Positions 52,929 through 62,623 are shown, counted from the stretch's first letter. The stretch: 64,000 nt of DNA from Macrococcus epidermidis (GCF_003259695.1 NZ_PZJH01000001.1:558001-622000); one strand, 5' to 3'. Notes: generated by a model not told the origin, from the sequence alone. Made by a program: numbers and translations.

Positions 52929-54206
52929 ATGGCGAAAAGAATGCCAAAAGATAGAGGTCTTGATAATACTTTAACGATTATGAAAGAAGGATATGAATAT
53001 ATCCAGAATCGTACGAAAAAATTTAATTCAAATGTATTTGAAACGCGTGTTCTAGGCGGTAAACAAGCTGTTGTTATTAGCGGTAAACAAGCTGCTGAAT
53101 TATTTTATGATAACGATAAAATTGAAAGATCTGGTACATTACCACCTCGTGTAGTTAAGACGTTATTTGGGAAAGGTGCGATACATACAACGACGGGCAA
53201 AAAGCATATTGATAGAAAAGCTTTATTTATGTCATTAATGACAGATGAAAATTTAACATATTTACGTAAGTTAACGCGCAATTACTGGTTTCAGAATACG
53301 CAACGTATGCAGTTAATGGATGAAGTGAACATATATAAAGAGTCTATTATTTTATTAACAAAAGTTGGCTTTAGATGGGCCGGTATTATCGAAACACCTG
53401 AAAATATTGAACAACATGCAATGGATATGGATAAGATGATTGATTCATTTGGAGCAATCGGTTCACCATATAAAGGATATCGTGAAGCTAAAAAAGCACG
53501 TGCACGTGTAGAAGATTTCTTAGAAGAGCAAATTATTAAGACACGTAAAGGGAAAATTCATCCTGAACCAGGAAGTGCCTTATATGAATTCAGTCATTGG
53601 GAAGATATGAACGGCAAACCAATGGATTCGAGACTTTGTTCTGTAGATTTAATGAATGTGATTCGACCGCTTGTTGCTATTAACCGATTTGTTGCTTATG
53701 GGGTACTTGCGATGCATGAGTTTCCTGGAGAAAGAACGCGTGTTGCACGTAATGATAATGATTATGCGTATAAGTTTGTTCAGGAAGTTCGTCGATATTA
53801 TCCTTTCGTACCTTTCTTGCCAGGTAAAGCTGCTAAGAATATAGAATTTGATGGCTATAAGATTAAGAAAGATACGATGATTATATTAGATGTATTTGGT
53901 ACATTGCATAGAGAAGATACATTTAGTGAACCAGAACGATTTAATCCGTATCGTTTTGATAATTGGGATGGTAGTCCGTTTGATTTGATTCCTCAAGGTG
54001 GAGGAGACTATCATACGAATCATCGCTGTGCAGGAGAATGGATGACAATTATCATTATGGAAGAAACAATGAAATACTTCGCGCAGGAAATTAATTACGA
54101 TGTGCCACCACAAGATTTTACTGTTGATCGTACGAAATTACCAGGGCGTGTGAAATCAGGTATGATTATAAATAATGTTAGATTGAATATTGATCGTACT
54201 AAATAG
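52929..54206 (+). CDS. oleT: CYP152 fatty-acid decarboxylase/peroxygenase, OleT-like
   Basis: A 425-residue cytoplasmic P450 that uses H2O2 instead of a reductase. It is strikingly similar to Jeotgalicoccus OleT: KDRGLDNTL, LFGKGAIHT, MDSRLCSVDLMN, RPLVAINRFVAY (substrate-carboxylate arginine), QEVRRYYPFVPFLPGKA, FDLIPQGGGDY and the haem cysteine in TNHRCAGEW. His86 matches OleT His85, the residue linked to decarboxylation to terminal alkenes; hydroxylating P450-BSbeta has Gln there. Family members make 1-alkenes from C14-C20 acids. ATG follows AGGGGGG. Confidence 0.95.
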   Translation: MAKRMPKDRGLDNTLTIMKEGYEYIQNRTKKFNSNVFETRVLGGKQAVVISGKQAAELFYDNDKIERSGTLPPRVVKTLFGKGAIHTTTGKKHIDRKALFMSLMTDENLTYLRKLTRNYWFQNTQRMQLMDEVNIYKESIILLTKVGFRWAGIIETPENIEQHAMDMDKMIDSFGAIGSPYKGYREAKKARARVEDFLEEQIIKTRKGKIHPEPGSALYEFSHWEDMNGKPMDSRLCSVDLMNVIRPLVAINRFVAYGVLAMHEFPGERTRVARNDNDYAYKFVQEVRRYYPFVPFLPGKAAKNIEFDGYKIKKDTMIILDVFGTLHREDTFSEPERFNPYRFDNWDGSPFDLIPQGGGDYHTNHRCAGEWMTIIIMEETMKYFAQEINYDVPPQDFTVDRTKLPGRVKSGMIINNVRLNIDRTK

Positions 54207-54217
54207 AAATGTATTTA

Positions 54218-54250
54218 AAAACCGTGCTCGATTGAGCACGGTTATTTTTA
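54218..54250. terminator. Bidirectional terminator between oleT and rhodanese
   Basis: AACCGTGCTC and GAGCACGGTT pair around a four-base loop, with T/A-runs on both sides. Confidence 0.88.
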
Positions 54251-54556
54251 ATCTTCTATCTTTACTTCGCCAGTCCAGTCATCCATACCTTGTTCTGCAA
54301 CTGTAACGTTATAGCCTTTATCTTCTAAGTACTGACCAGCTTTCATTGCACGACCACCTTTTTTACAAATAATAATATATTCAACATCTTTAGCAAGAGC
54401 AACTGATTGTGTTTCAATTTCAGATAGTGGAAGATGTGTAGCTTGAGGAATATGACCTGCTACAAATTCATCTAATTCTCTTACATCTAATATTACTGCA
54501 TCTGTTCCAGTATTGATTGCATCCTGTATCGCGTCTAATGTGATTGTTTTTGTCAT
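54248..54556 (-). CDS. Single-domain rhodanese
   Basis: 102 residues. LDVRELDEFVAGHIPQATHLPL and the active-site loop ICKKGGRAMKAG with its cysteine identify a cytoplasmic sulfurtransferase. The C-terminal GYNVTVAEQGMDDW matches. ATG at 54556 follows GGAGTG. It is transcribed against the oleT gene and may carry persulfide sulfur; the acceptor is unknown. Confidence 0.88.
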   Translation of the reverse strand: MTKTITLDAIQDAINTGTDAVILDVRELDEFVAGHIPQATHLPLSEIETQSVALAKDVEYIIICKKGGRAMKAGQYLEDKGYNVTVAEQGMDDWTGEVKIED

Positions 54557-54646
54557 TTGTTTCACTCCATTCTTCATTTATAGTAATATCATACATATAT
54601 TTAGTGCATTTATAAAACAATAAGAAAAATATAAGGGGGGTTATTC

Positions 54647-54970
54647 ATGATATTTTTTACAAAACCATTTAAAAATCTAGAAGATTTTATTATTGAAAAA
54701 CAGGATCAGTTTCAAGCGATGATAGATCAGCTTCAATTGATGGTGATATTCGGATTTTCTAGTCTAGTTATCTTGATGTTATCGATACTATTCTTCAACT
54801 ATAGGATTTATCGTCGTATGAGTCAGTCACATATAGATCGAATAAAGCTGGAAGTAGAAAGAGAATTACTTAAAAAATACGATTTGGAATTAAAGCCGGA
54901 ATATAAAGAAAATCTTGGCAAATCATATAAAAGTATTGATCGTAAAAACGAGAAACTGGGTAATCAATAA
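54647..54970 (+). CDS. Hypothetical single-TM coiled-coil protein
   Basis: 107 residues. A short amphipathic N-terminus (FFTKPFKNLEDFIIEKQDQFQ) is followed by one membrane segment (MVIFGFSSLVILMLSILFFN) and a charged helical tail (HIDRIKLEVERELLKKYDLEL). No known domain. ATG follows GGGGGG. It may be co-transcribed with kup, whose start is 92 bases downstream. Confidence 0.6.
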   Translation: MIFFTKPFKNLEDFIIEKQDQFQAMIDQLQLMVIFGFSSLVILMLSILFFNYRIYRRMSQSHIDRIKLEVERELLKKYDLELKPEYKENLGKSYKSIDRKNEKLGNQ

Positions 54971-55061
54971 GTGTTAAAAAATTTTATTGTAATTTGCTTT
55001 AAATGAGAATAAAATGCAAGAATCGGTTGAAATCGATTAGTAAATGATTAGAGGTGCGATA

Positions 55062-57044
55062 ATGCATATAAATCAGAATAAAAAAGTGAATATAGGGATG
55101 TTGTTAATCGCTCTTGGTATTGTATATGGCGATATAGGAACATCACCTTTATATGTAATGAAAGCAATAGTATCTGTTAACGGAGGATTATCAAATTTAA
55201 CAAGAGAATATATTTTAGGATGTCTTTCACTTGTTATATGGACACTCACGATGCTGACAACAATAAAGTACGTGATGATTTGTATGCGTGCGGATAACCA
55301 TGGTGAAGGTGGTATATTTAGTCTATATACACTCGTACGCAAGCAGAAGAAATGGTTACTTGTTCCGGCAATCATCGGTGGTGCTGCTTTACTCGCCGAC
55401 GGTATTTTGACACCTGCAGTTACTGTGACATCAGCTATCGAAGGGCTACAGGAAATTCCTTATTTTTATCATAGTTTCGCATCTGATCAAAATAATATTA
55501 TTATGATTGTTATCGCGATTATTACGGCTATATTTTTTGCTCAACGATTTGGTACAGGAAGTATCGGTAAAATCTTTGGGCCGGTGATGCTGTTATGGTT
55601 TTCGATGATGGGTATATTCGGAACGATTCAGCTTATGCAGGATTTATCTGTTTTAGAAGCTTTTAATCCATTACTTGGCATTAAAATATTATTTAGTCCT
55701 GACAATAAGATGGGATTATTAATTTTAGGGACAGTATTTTTATGTGCGACTGGTGCAGAAGCACTTTATTCAGATATGGGACATGTCGGTAAAAAGTCAA
55801 TTTACTACACATGGCCATTTGTAAAAATAATGTTGATTTTAAGCTATCTTGGACAGGGTGCCTGGACAATTCAGCATATTGGAGATACAAAGCATCTAGA
55901 AGAAATTAATCCATTTTTTCAGATTATGCCTGAGTCTTTCATTCTTTATGGTGTATTAATGGCGACATTTGCTGCAATCATTGCATCGCAAGCTTTAATT
56001 ACTGGAGCATACACTTTAGTTTCTGAAGCAATCCATTTAAAGTTTATGCCTAAACTGGATATTAAATATCCTTCGACAGTAAAAGGTCAAATGTATATTC
56101 CAACTGTGACAGCAGTTATCTGGTTTTTATGTATACTTGTTGTCCTCTATTTTAAAACGAGTGTCAACATGGAAGCAGCTTATGGATTAAGTATTACTGT
56201 AACAATGATGATGACAACAATTTTACTTTCTTATTATCTTAAAACGAAACAAGTCAATACATTGTTATTATATTTAACGATTGGCTTCTTCTTTATATTA
56301 GAATTCGCATTCTTTATCTCAAGTCTGGCAAAATTTATGCATGGTGGTTATGTGGCAGTGCTTATTTCTTGCTTGATCATATTTATCATGATCGTATGGT
56401 ATAACGGTTATTTGATAAAAGATAAACAATCGCATGATGTTGCGATCGATGAATATTTAGGACAACTGAAGTCATTAAAACAAGATCGTAGTGTACCGAA
56501 ATTTGCGACTAATCTGGTTTACTTAACGACGAATGAAGAGAATCGTATGATAGAGAAACAAGTGATTAAGTCTATATTAGACGGACGTCCAAAACGTGCT
56601 GATGTGTATTGGTTTGTAAATGTAAAAGTTAGTGACGAACCGTTTCAGGTTAATTATCGAATAGAAAACTTTAATACTGACTCAATATTTAAAGTTCAGT
56701 TAATATTAGGATTTAGAATGCACCAGAACGTCAATTACTATGTTAAGAACATTGCCAGAACTTTAGTTAAAACGAAACAGATGAAAGAGCAGTTCAGACC
56801 GTATGGTACTAACAATTTGCGAATTATTAGTGACTTTAAATTTGTAGTACTTAAGGACGAAGTTTTACTGGATGGTGATCTGTTATGGTATGAGCGTCTT
56901 ATCCTTCAATGGAAGATTGCTATAAAACGATTTACTGCATCACCAGTGAAGTGGTTTGAACTTCCATCCAATGAAGTGATGTACGAAACGATACCGCTTA
57001 CTACACCGATGACAAAAACGATACCGATGAAACGTATCGATTAA
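55062..57044 (+). CDS. kup: Kup-type potassium uptake protein
   Basis: H+/K+ symporter of 660 residues with twelve membrane segments and a C-terminal cytoplasmic domain. LGIVYGDIGTSPLYVM and CMRADNHGEGGIFSLYTLVR are diagnostic, and ADGILTPAVTVTSAIEG is the conserved transport region. ATG at 55062 follows GAGGTG. I see no c-di-AMP riboswitch in the short upstream gap. It ends at its own terminator. Confidence 0.94.
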   Translation: MHINQNKKVNIGMLLIALGIVYGDIGTSPLYVMKAIVSVNGGLSNLTREYILGCLSLVIWTLTMLTTIKYVMICMRADNHGEGGIFSLYTLVRKQKKWLLVPAIIGGAALLADGILTPAVTVTSAIEGLQEIPYFYHSFASDQNNIIMIVIAIITAIFFAQRFGTGSIGKIFGPVMLLWFSMMGIFGTIQLMQDLSVLEAFNPLLGIKILFSPDNKMGLLILGTVFLCATGAEALYSDMGHVGKKSIYYTWPFVKIMLILSYLGQGAWTIQHIGDTKHLEEINPFFQIMPESFILYGVLMATFAAIIASQALITGAYTLVSEAIHLKFMPKLDIKYPSTVKGQMYIPTVTAVIWFLCILVVLYFKTSVNMEAAYGLSITVTMMMTTILLSYYLKTKQVNTLLLYLTIGFFFILEFAFFISSLAKFMHGGYVAVLISCLIIFIMIVWYNGYLIKDKQSHDVAIDEYLGQLKSLKQDRSVPKFATNLVYLTTNEENRMIEKQVIKSILDGRPKRADVYWFVNVKVSDEPFQVNYRIENFNTDSIFKVQLILGFRMHQNVNYYVKNIARTLVKTKQMKEQFRPYGTNNLRIISDFKFVVLKDEVLLDGDLLWYERLILQWKIAIKRFTASPVKWFELPSNEVMYETIPLTTPMTKTIPMKRID

Positions 57045-57057
57045 TTATAAGCATATC

Positions 57058-57094
57058 AAAGCAACAGGGCATTTATTTGTCCTGTTGCTTTTTT
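57058..57094 (+). terminator. kup terminator
   Basis: AAGCAACAGG and CCTGTTGCTT form a hairpin followed by T residues. Confidence 0.88.
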
Positions 57095-57174
57095 CTTGGA
57101 AAAATAATTATTGTATATTTAGTGAGAATGCATTAAAATTATCTTGTGAAATAAATCACATAAGGAGATAGGAT

Positions 57175-58014
57175 ATGAAAAATAATACTCAGTCAACTGA
57201 AGCAGACAACTTTAACTTTCCGGAAACCGAAAAGTTTTTTTACGGAAGAAAGTTAATGGATGGGATACAGGACACAGTTTTAACGAAAGAAAGTCTCGTA
57301 AAAGATTTTTTTATCAGATATATATTTAGAGCGATGATGGCAGGTTTTATTATCGGATTAATGATAGTATTCACCTGGAAAACGCGCATTGATTTTACGC
57401 CATACATTGGTGCAGATCTGGCTAGTCTTGTCGGTGGAATAACTTTCAGTTTTGCACTAATTTTTATTATATTTACCTATTCGGAACTGCTAACAAGTAA
57501 TTTTATGTATTTTACAGTTGGTATTTTCTATAAATCAGTGACAGTTCGTCGTGCATTACTTGTTTTTACCCTGTGTTTTCTTAGTAATATGATAGGTGGT
57601 ATATTGTTGTTTAGTCTGTTAAAATTTAGTACAGTAGTATCAAATGATATGCTTGGATTAATGCGTATAATCGTTGATAAGAAGCTTCATTTATCAAATG
57701 GTGATATTTTTATTCGCGGAATATTAGCCAACTTTTTTATCAATATTTCTATCATCGTAACGATGCATTTTAAAGAAGCTTTACCAAAGATGGTTGCCAT
57801 GATTATCGGTGTGACGATATTTGCATATATGGGATATGAACACGTTATCGCTAATGGCGTTATGTTTATCTGTTCTTTATTTTATCAATTCAACCCGGAG
57901 AACATCTTACCTATGCTAAGAAATTTATTATTTAGTGGTCTGGGTAATTATGTTGGTGGGGGACTATTTATCGGTTTATTCTATGCATATTTAAATGCTC
58001 CGAAAAGACATTAA
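57175..58014 (+). CDS. Formate/nitrite transporter (FNT) family channel
   Basis: 279 residues with six membrane segments. MMAGFIIGLMIVFTWK, GYEHVIANGVMF and GLGNYVGGGLFIGL match FNT signatures (FocA/NirC/YwcJ). The N-terminal 50 residues are an extra cytoplasmic region. The pore histidine is in GYEHVIAN. ATG follows AGGAG. It precedes rsgA by eight bases, so rsgA may be transcribed from here. Confidence 0.85.
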   Translation: MKNNTQSTEADNFNFPETEKFFYGRKLMDGIQDTVLTKESLVKDFFIRYIFRAMMAGFIIGLMIVFTWKTRIDFTPYIGADLASLVGGITFSFALIFIIFTYSELLTSNFMYFTVGIFYKSVTVRRALLVFTLCFLSNMIGGILLFSLLKFSTVVSNDMLGLMRIIVDKKLHLSNGDIFIRGILANFFINISIIVTMHFKEALPKMVAMIIGVTIFAYMGYEHVIANGVMFICSLFYQFNPENILPMLRNLLFSGLGNYVGGGLFIGLFYAYLNAPKRH

Positions 58015-58022
58015 TATAAGAG

Positions 58023-58904
58023 GTGAATATTATTAAAGGTCAAATTATTAAAGCTTTAAGCGGTTTTTATTATGTGAAAAGTGAAGATGATAGCGCAATT
58101 TATCAATGTCGTGCACGAGGAAATTTCAGAAAAAAAGGTATAACACCATATGTCGGTGATTTCGTGACATTTCAAATAGAGAACGAAAACGATGGTTACA
58201 TTCTTGAGATTCATGAAAGAAAAAATGCACTGGTGCGACCGCCTGTGGCAAATGTAGATCGCGTATTAATCGTCATGAGTGCAAAAGAACCTGAATTCAG
58301 TTTAAATTTAGTAGATAAGTTTATTACGATTATTGAATCTTATGATGTAGAACCTGTCCTTCTTGTGACAAAGAAAGATTTATTAAATGAACAGGAAATT
58401 AGTTTTATTACGACGCAGTTAAATTATTACGAACGTATTGGATATGAAGTAATGTTCGTTTCAAATCTAGAACAACAAAACTTTAATGATTTAATAAAAG
58501 GCATCACTGTGCTTGCTGGACAATCAGGTGTAGGTAAATCATCGTTTATCAATGCTTTAATACCAGATGCGAATTTGAATACTGGTGTTATTAGTAATGC
58601 GCTTAATCGAGGGAAACATACGACAAGACATGTTGAATTGATTCCATTAGATCATGGCTATATCGCAGATACACCGGGCTTTAGTTCACTAGATTTAGAT
58701 AATCTTGATAGAAATACATTAAAATATTGTTTTATTGAATTCGCTGAACGTGCCAATGAATGTAAATTCAGAGAATGTATGCATATCAATGAACCAGGTT
58801 GTGCAATTAAAGCAGGTGTTGAAAATGGAGAAATTCTAAAATCTAGATATTTACATTATCAGCAAATGTTAAATGAAATAGACACGAGAAAGGTGAGATA
58901 CTGA
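58023..58904 (+). CDS. rsgA: Ribosome small-subunit GTPase A
   Basis: Circularly permuted GTPase of 293 residues that matures the 30S subunit. An OB-fold N-terminus precedes the G domain: VTKKD is G4, AGQSGVGKSSFINAL is G1, DTPGFS is G3. A zinc-binding tail holds CKFRECMHINEPGC. The start is unusual. GTG at 58023 overlaps the only good ribosome site (AAGAGGTGA), whose spacing instead fits ATT at 58032, which would give a start matching staphylococcal MKTGRIVKSISG. TGATG overlap with rpe. Confidence 0.93.
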   Translation: MNIIKGQIIKALSGFYYVKSEDDSAIYQCRARGNFRKKGITPYVGDFVTFQIENENDGYILEIHERKNALVRPPVANVDRVLIVMSAKEPEFSLNLVDKFITIIESYDVEPVLLVTKKDLLNEQEISFITTQLNYYERIGYEVMFVSNLEQQNFNDLIKGITVLAGQSGVGKSSFINALIPDANLNTGVISNALNRGKHTTRHVELIPLDHGYIADTPGFSSLDLDNLDRNTLKYCFIEFAERANECKFRECMHINEPGCAIKAGVENGEILKSRYLHYQQMLNEIDTRKVRY

Positions 58905-59548
58905 TGAAAGTAGCACCAAGTTTACTATCTTGTAATTTTTTAAATTTACAGCAGGAAATTAAGCGTCTGGAAGAAGCAGGAGTAGACTATATACATTTTG
59001 ATGTGATGGATGGCAATTTCGTTCCAAATATTTCTTTTGCTTTTCCAATCTTAAATCAAATTAGACAAGTTACTGATTTAACGATTGATACACATTTAAT
59101 GGTCCAGGATCCTGAGCGATACATTCAAACCTTTGCTGAAGCGGGTAGTGATATTATCACCATACATGTTGAAGCAACAAATCATATTCATAGGGCAGTT
59201 CAAATGATTCATGCTACAGGGAAGAAAGCTGGTGTTACCCTAAATCCAGGTACACCTATTGATTCCGTTGTACCTCTGCTTAAGGATGTTGACCTTGTGC
59301 TTGTCATGACAGTCAATCCTGGCTTTGGTGGTCAGCAATTTATCGAAAATGGTATTGAGAAAATTAAATTTTTAAAAGATTATAAAGAAAAACATCATCT
59401 TAATTATGAAATCGAAGTTGATGGTGGGGTAAACAAAGATACTGCTAAAACTTGTATTGAAGCGGGTGCTGAAGTATTAGTAGCAGGATCATACTTCTTT
59501 AAGCATAAAGATTTATCAATACCAACAAGTGTATTGAGAGGTGAGTAA
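58904..59548 (+). CDS. rpe: Ribulose-phosphate 3-epimerase
   Basis: TIM-barrel pentose-phosphate enzyme of 214 residues. VAPSLLSCNFLNLQQEI, DYIHFDVMDGNFVPNISF (metal residues), DTHLMV, VNPGFGGQQF and VDGGVN are all present. It overlaps rsgA by one base and is followed by thiN. Confidence 0.96.
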   Translation: MKVAPSLLSCNFLNLQQEIKRLEEAGVDYIHFDVMDGNFVPNISFAFPILNQIRQVTDLTIDTHLMVQDPERYIQTFAEAGSDIITIHVEATNHIHRAVQMIHATGKKAGVTLNPGTPIDSVVPLLKDVDLVLVMTVNPGFGGQQFIENGIEKIKFLKDYKEKHHLNYEIEVDGGVNKDTAKTCIEAGAEVLVAGSYFFKHKDLSIPTSVLRGE

Positions 59549-59549
59549 T

Positions 59550-60191
59550 ATGGACTTACATATACTTTGTACACATTTAGGGGTATCAAATTCCCTTTTA
59601 GAAAAATATCATAATGAAGATTGGATTGGTATTGATTACGGGACAATAATGCTTGTTGATGCAGGTATTCGACCTATAGCAGCATTTGGTGATTTTGATT
59701 CTGTGTCTGAAGATGAACGTTTAAGGATTGAAGAAGTAATTGAAATTGAATATCTGCCATCTGAGAAAAACGAAACAGATCTTGAAGTTGGTGTACAATA
59801 TGCAAATGGATTAGGTTATGACAAAGTTTATATTCATGGGGCAACTGGTGGAAGACTTGATCACTTTCTAGGTAATTTACAGACACTTGTCCATCCAGAC
59901 CTGTTATTATCTGAAACGGAATTTATTATTGTAGATGCATTTAATGAAATACAGGTATTATCTACCGGTACACATATTATTGAAAGAAGCGAAGATAAAA
60001 AATATATATCATTTATTCCGGTAAATGATGGTGTTCTGTTAACGATAGAAGGATTAAAATATGATACAGACCGTTTAGAAGTAAAAATGGGGTTTACCCG
60101 CACAGTAAGCAATGAATTTATAACGGACCGAGCAGAAATAACAGTCGAACAAGGTATGGTCTATATGATTCAAAGTAGCGAAGCTAAATAA
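59550..60191 (+). CDS. thiN: Thiamine pyrophosphokinase
   Basis: 213 residues. DYGTIMLVDAGIRPIAAFGDFDSVS and SEKNETDLEVGVQYANG are the ATP/thiamin loop signatures; then GATGGRLDHFLGNLQ. It converts thiamin to the pyrophosphate sensed by the tenA riboswitch of this window. ATG at 59550 lies after GAGAGGTGAG; the GTG at 59541 is inside the ribosome site. Confidence 0.93.
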   Translation: MDLHILCTHLGVSNSLLEKYHNEDWIGIDYGTIMLVDAGIRPIAAFGDFDSVSEDERLRIEEVIEIEYLPSEKNETDLEVGVQYANGLGYDKVYIHGATGGRLDHFLGNLQTLVHPDLLLSETEFIIVDAFNEIQVLSTGTHIIERSEDKKYISFIPVNDGVLLTIEGLKYDTDRLEVKMGFTRTVSNEFITDRAEITVEQGMVYMIQSSEAK

Positions 60192-60199
60192 GACAAATA

Positions 60200-60231
60200 A
60201 AAAAAGACCTTTCACACAAAGGTCTTTTTTG
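60200..60231. terminator. Bidirectional terminator between thiN and rpmB
   Basis: AAAAAGACCTTT and AAAGGTCTTTTT pair around a four-base loop and serve both convergent genes. Confidence 0.9.
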
Positions 60232-60246
60232 TATCTATATATTCAA

Positions 60247-60435
60247 TTAAACGCGAGTCACTTTACCTGATTTTAATGCACGAGCTGAAACCCATACACG
60301 TTTAGGCTTACCATCAACTAAGATTCTAACTTTTTGTAAGTTAGCACCAAAGCGACGTTTGCTGTAGTTCATTGCGTGAGAACGGTTGTTACCTGAAACT
60401 GCTTTACGACCTGTAACATGACATACTTTAGCCAT
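60247..60435 (-). CDS. rpmB: 50S ribosomal protein L28
   Basis: 62 residues. [20 protein letters not shown], then [20 protein letters not shown] and the ending [11 protein letters not shown] are the staphylococcal L28. Only one Cys is present, so it is the zinc-free form. ATG follows GGAGG. It is transcribed against the flanking cluster, as in staphylococci. Confidence 0.96.
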   Translation of the reverse strand: MAKVCHVTGRKAVSGNNRSHAMNYSKRRFGANLQKVRILVDGKPKRVWVSARALKSGKVTRV

Positions 60436-60522
60436 TGTTTTGCCTCCTTTAATAGAATATAGAGATACACTTGATCTTACATACTATAACAATTTATCAC
60501 AATCGACTTTTGATTGCAAGAT

Positions 60523-61542
60523 TTATTTATCTGTTAATCCATTTTTTACTGCTTCTATATGACTGATAAATTGCTTTCTATTCCCTTTTGTATCCTGTAG
60601 ATTATAATAACGCATTTCATAGATAAAATCTATTAATGGATTTGCAGTATTGATCTGACTGAAGTTTTGAGCAAACGTTTTATTCGGCTTAATCGGATAA
60701 CCCTTTTTAATATAAAGTGATTCCAGTTTCTTAAGGTGCTTCATATAAAAAGGTGGTAGATGTTTATAATCTGAATTTACTGTTTTAAATTGATGAACAT
60801 ATTGAATCTTTCTACTTTCTTGTTGGATTTGTGGTATCTGAAATACATCTTGTCTTTTGTAGAGTATTAACGCGATAATTGAAAGTATTATCGTTGCCAA
60901 TGCATAAACCCATAAGAAGTTGTCAGGTTCTTTTTTTATTTTTCTCATCGGTTTTGTTTCTATTGAAGGTGATTCTTTCTGTTTTATATCTTCAATCTGC
61001 CTAGGATTGATTTTCATCGGCTCATAATCAATATTTTTCAAAATATTAGAAGGGATATGCATTACAACCGTTTGATATGTTATTAATAAACCTATACCGA
61101 TTATGAAGGTTGCGATCATAATACTTATTAAAGCAATAATCTTTTTATAATCGTTAAATATCGGGAACAATAAAATGAAAATCATACATACCGCATAGAT
61201 TGCAGCGAGCACATAAAAATGTTGATAATAGCTTAGAAATAACAATAGATGCACGACAAAGAATGATTGAACGTAATATGCTAAATGCATGTCGTTTGTC
61301 ACATTATATAATGCAACTAAACCGTATAATAATATCAAATAAAAATGTGATACATCAAGATAAATACTTGCAAATATACTGATGATTATCGTAATACTTA
61401 AGCTTAGTAAAAAATTTTCTTTCGTATGATATAGCATCAATAACAAAAAAACATGAACGATAAAAAATGAAGAATGAATAAACGTTAAAGGTGATAAAGC
61501 AATAAAAAAAATAAAATAATTAAAAATATTTTTATATTGCAT
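60523..61542 (-). CDS. TgpA-like membrane protein with DUF4129, no transglutaminase core
   Basis: 339 residues from ATG 61542. About six N-terminal membrane segments (to residue 165) are followed by a Lys/Pro-rich linker, one more membrane segment (FLWVYALATIILSIIALILY, about 209-228) and a C-terminal DUF4129-like helical domain (LKKLESLYIKKGYPIKPNKTFAQ). This is the order of TgpA/YebA proteins, but the transglutaminase domain of about 400 residues usually between the two membrane parts is absent. It follows MoxR and DUF58 genes and overlaps the latter by 11 bases. Confidence 0.72.
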   Translation of the reverse strand: MQYKNIFNYFIFFIALSPLTFIHSSFFIVHVFLLLMLYHTKENFLLSLSITIIISIFASIYLDVSHFYLILLYGLVALYNVTNDMHLAYYVQSFFVVHLLLFLSYYQHFYVLAAIYAVCMIFILLFPIFNDYKKIIALISIMIATFIIGIGLLITYQTVVMHIPSNILKNIDYEPMKINPRQIEDIKQKESPSIETKPMRKIKKEPDNFLWVYALATIILSIIALILYKRQDVFQIPQIQQESRKIQYVHQFKTVNSDYKHLPPFYMKHLKKLESLYIKKGYPIKPNKTFAQNFSQINTANPLIDFIYEMRYYNLQDTKGNRKQFISHIEAVKNGLTDK

Positions 61543-62623
61543 CGATTTCACCTCGCTCAAAATGAATCATATTATGCTTTATTTTCATAACTTCACTATC
61601 TTTTATTTCTCCGAAATGAATCCATAGGTTTACTTTATGAGTATGAAGCACTTCGTCAACGAGGTTACTGAATTGAAAAGTGTAACTATCCTGATTGAAT
61701 TCAGCAATAGCTCGATGCATCGCATGCATATCACCTGTGTTTTTTATAGTAATGACAACTGGTTCATCTGAAATGAGGCTCGTTTTTATATTAACCGCAA
61801 TGTAAAAAGACATGTGCTGTTCGAAATAAGTATAGGCATAATCTGAAAGTGACTTTAGAATTTCTTCGATTTTATGATGGATGTGCTGATTACTTAATAC
61901 ATTTGCGCTAAGCATAATTTGATTTGCTTCATAAACTTCTGTTTGTTTAACTAGCAGCTCATTAGCTTTTAATGATGCATTAAAGTCAATGAGATGGAAA
62001 GGCAAGTCATATTGATAAGGCAAATTACTATATTTATCGTTAGAAGGACCTGTGACTTTATGACCTGTTTCATCCAGTGACAGCTCGTGCTCAATATTTT
62101 TTTGATTATAGGTACCGTAACTTGCATATAATGTTGATAAAGAGAATGGTTGGTCTACTTTATAACGCAATAACTTAAAGAATCCATCTACTTCAACTTC
62201 ATATATATTTACTTTGAATCTACCGCGCTTATTGATTGTTATCGGTAGTGAAATAACTGTCATTTCATTAGGATTTAATTCAGTTTCTATTATTTGTGAG
62301 CGATTTTGATTTGCAAAGTAATTTTGTTCCAGCCCAAAGCGAATTTTTAACTTTAGTGATGATTTTGATGTTATAAAAACTTTGTAATTAAAGTCTGAAT
62401 CAACGAATGGATAAGTGTGTTGCTGATCATCTTCAATTAAAATAGCGTGTTTTAAAGCGAAACGTCTATCTAAAAAAAATAAGATATAGATTAATACGAT
62501 AAAATAAGAAAACAAGAAAAATCTTAAAAATAAACTAAAAATTAATACAAGCATTAGTAATGCATTGGCTGGTGCAAGGTTATATACAGGTTTTAAGTTG
62601 ATATCATTTTTATAATGGAACAT
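61532..62623 (-). CDS. DUF58-family protein
   Basis: 363 residues. Two N-terminal membrane segments precede a beta-rich domain and the DUF58 region with YQYDLPFHLIDFNASLKANELLVKQ (normally R.YxxxDxxRxIHWK; here degenerate). The last part resembles a von Willebrand-A-like fold. Typically paired with MoxR AAA+ chaperones and TgpA-like proteins. It overlaps moxR by 14 bases. Confidence 0.82.
   Translation of the reverse strand: MFHYKNDINLKPVYNLAPANALLMLVLIFSLFLRFFLFSYFIVLIYILFFLDRRFALKHAILIEDDQQHTYPFVDSDFNYKVFITSKSSLKLKIRFGLEQNYFANQNRSQIIETELNPNEMTVISLPITINKRGRFKVNIYEVEVDGFFKLLRYKVDQPFSLSTLYASYGTYNQKNIEHELSLDETGHKVTGPSNDKYSNLPYQYDLPFHLIDFNASLKANELLVKQTEVYEANQIMLSANVLSNQHIHHKIEEILKSLSDYAYTYFEQHMSFYIAVNIKTSLISDEPVVITIKNTGDMHAMHRAIAEFNQDSYTFQFSNLVDEVLHTHKVNLWIHFGEIKDSEVMKIKHNMIHFERGEIDAI

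Noticed and set aside
54971-55061. c-di-AMP riboswitch before kup
   Set aside because: The gap is too short and lacks the conserved ydaO motifs.
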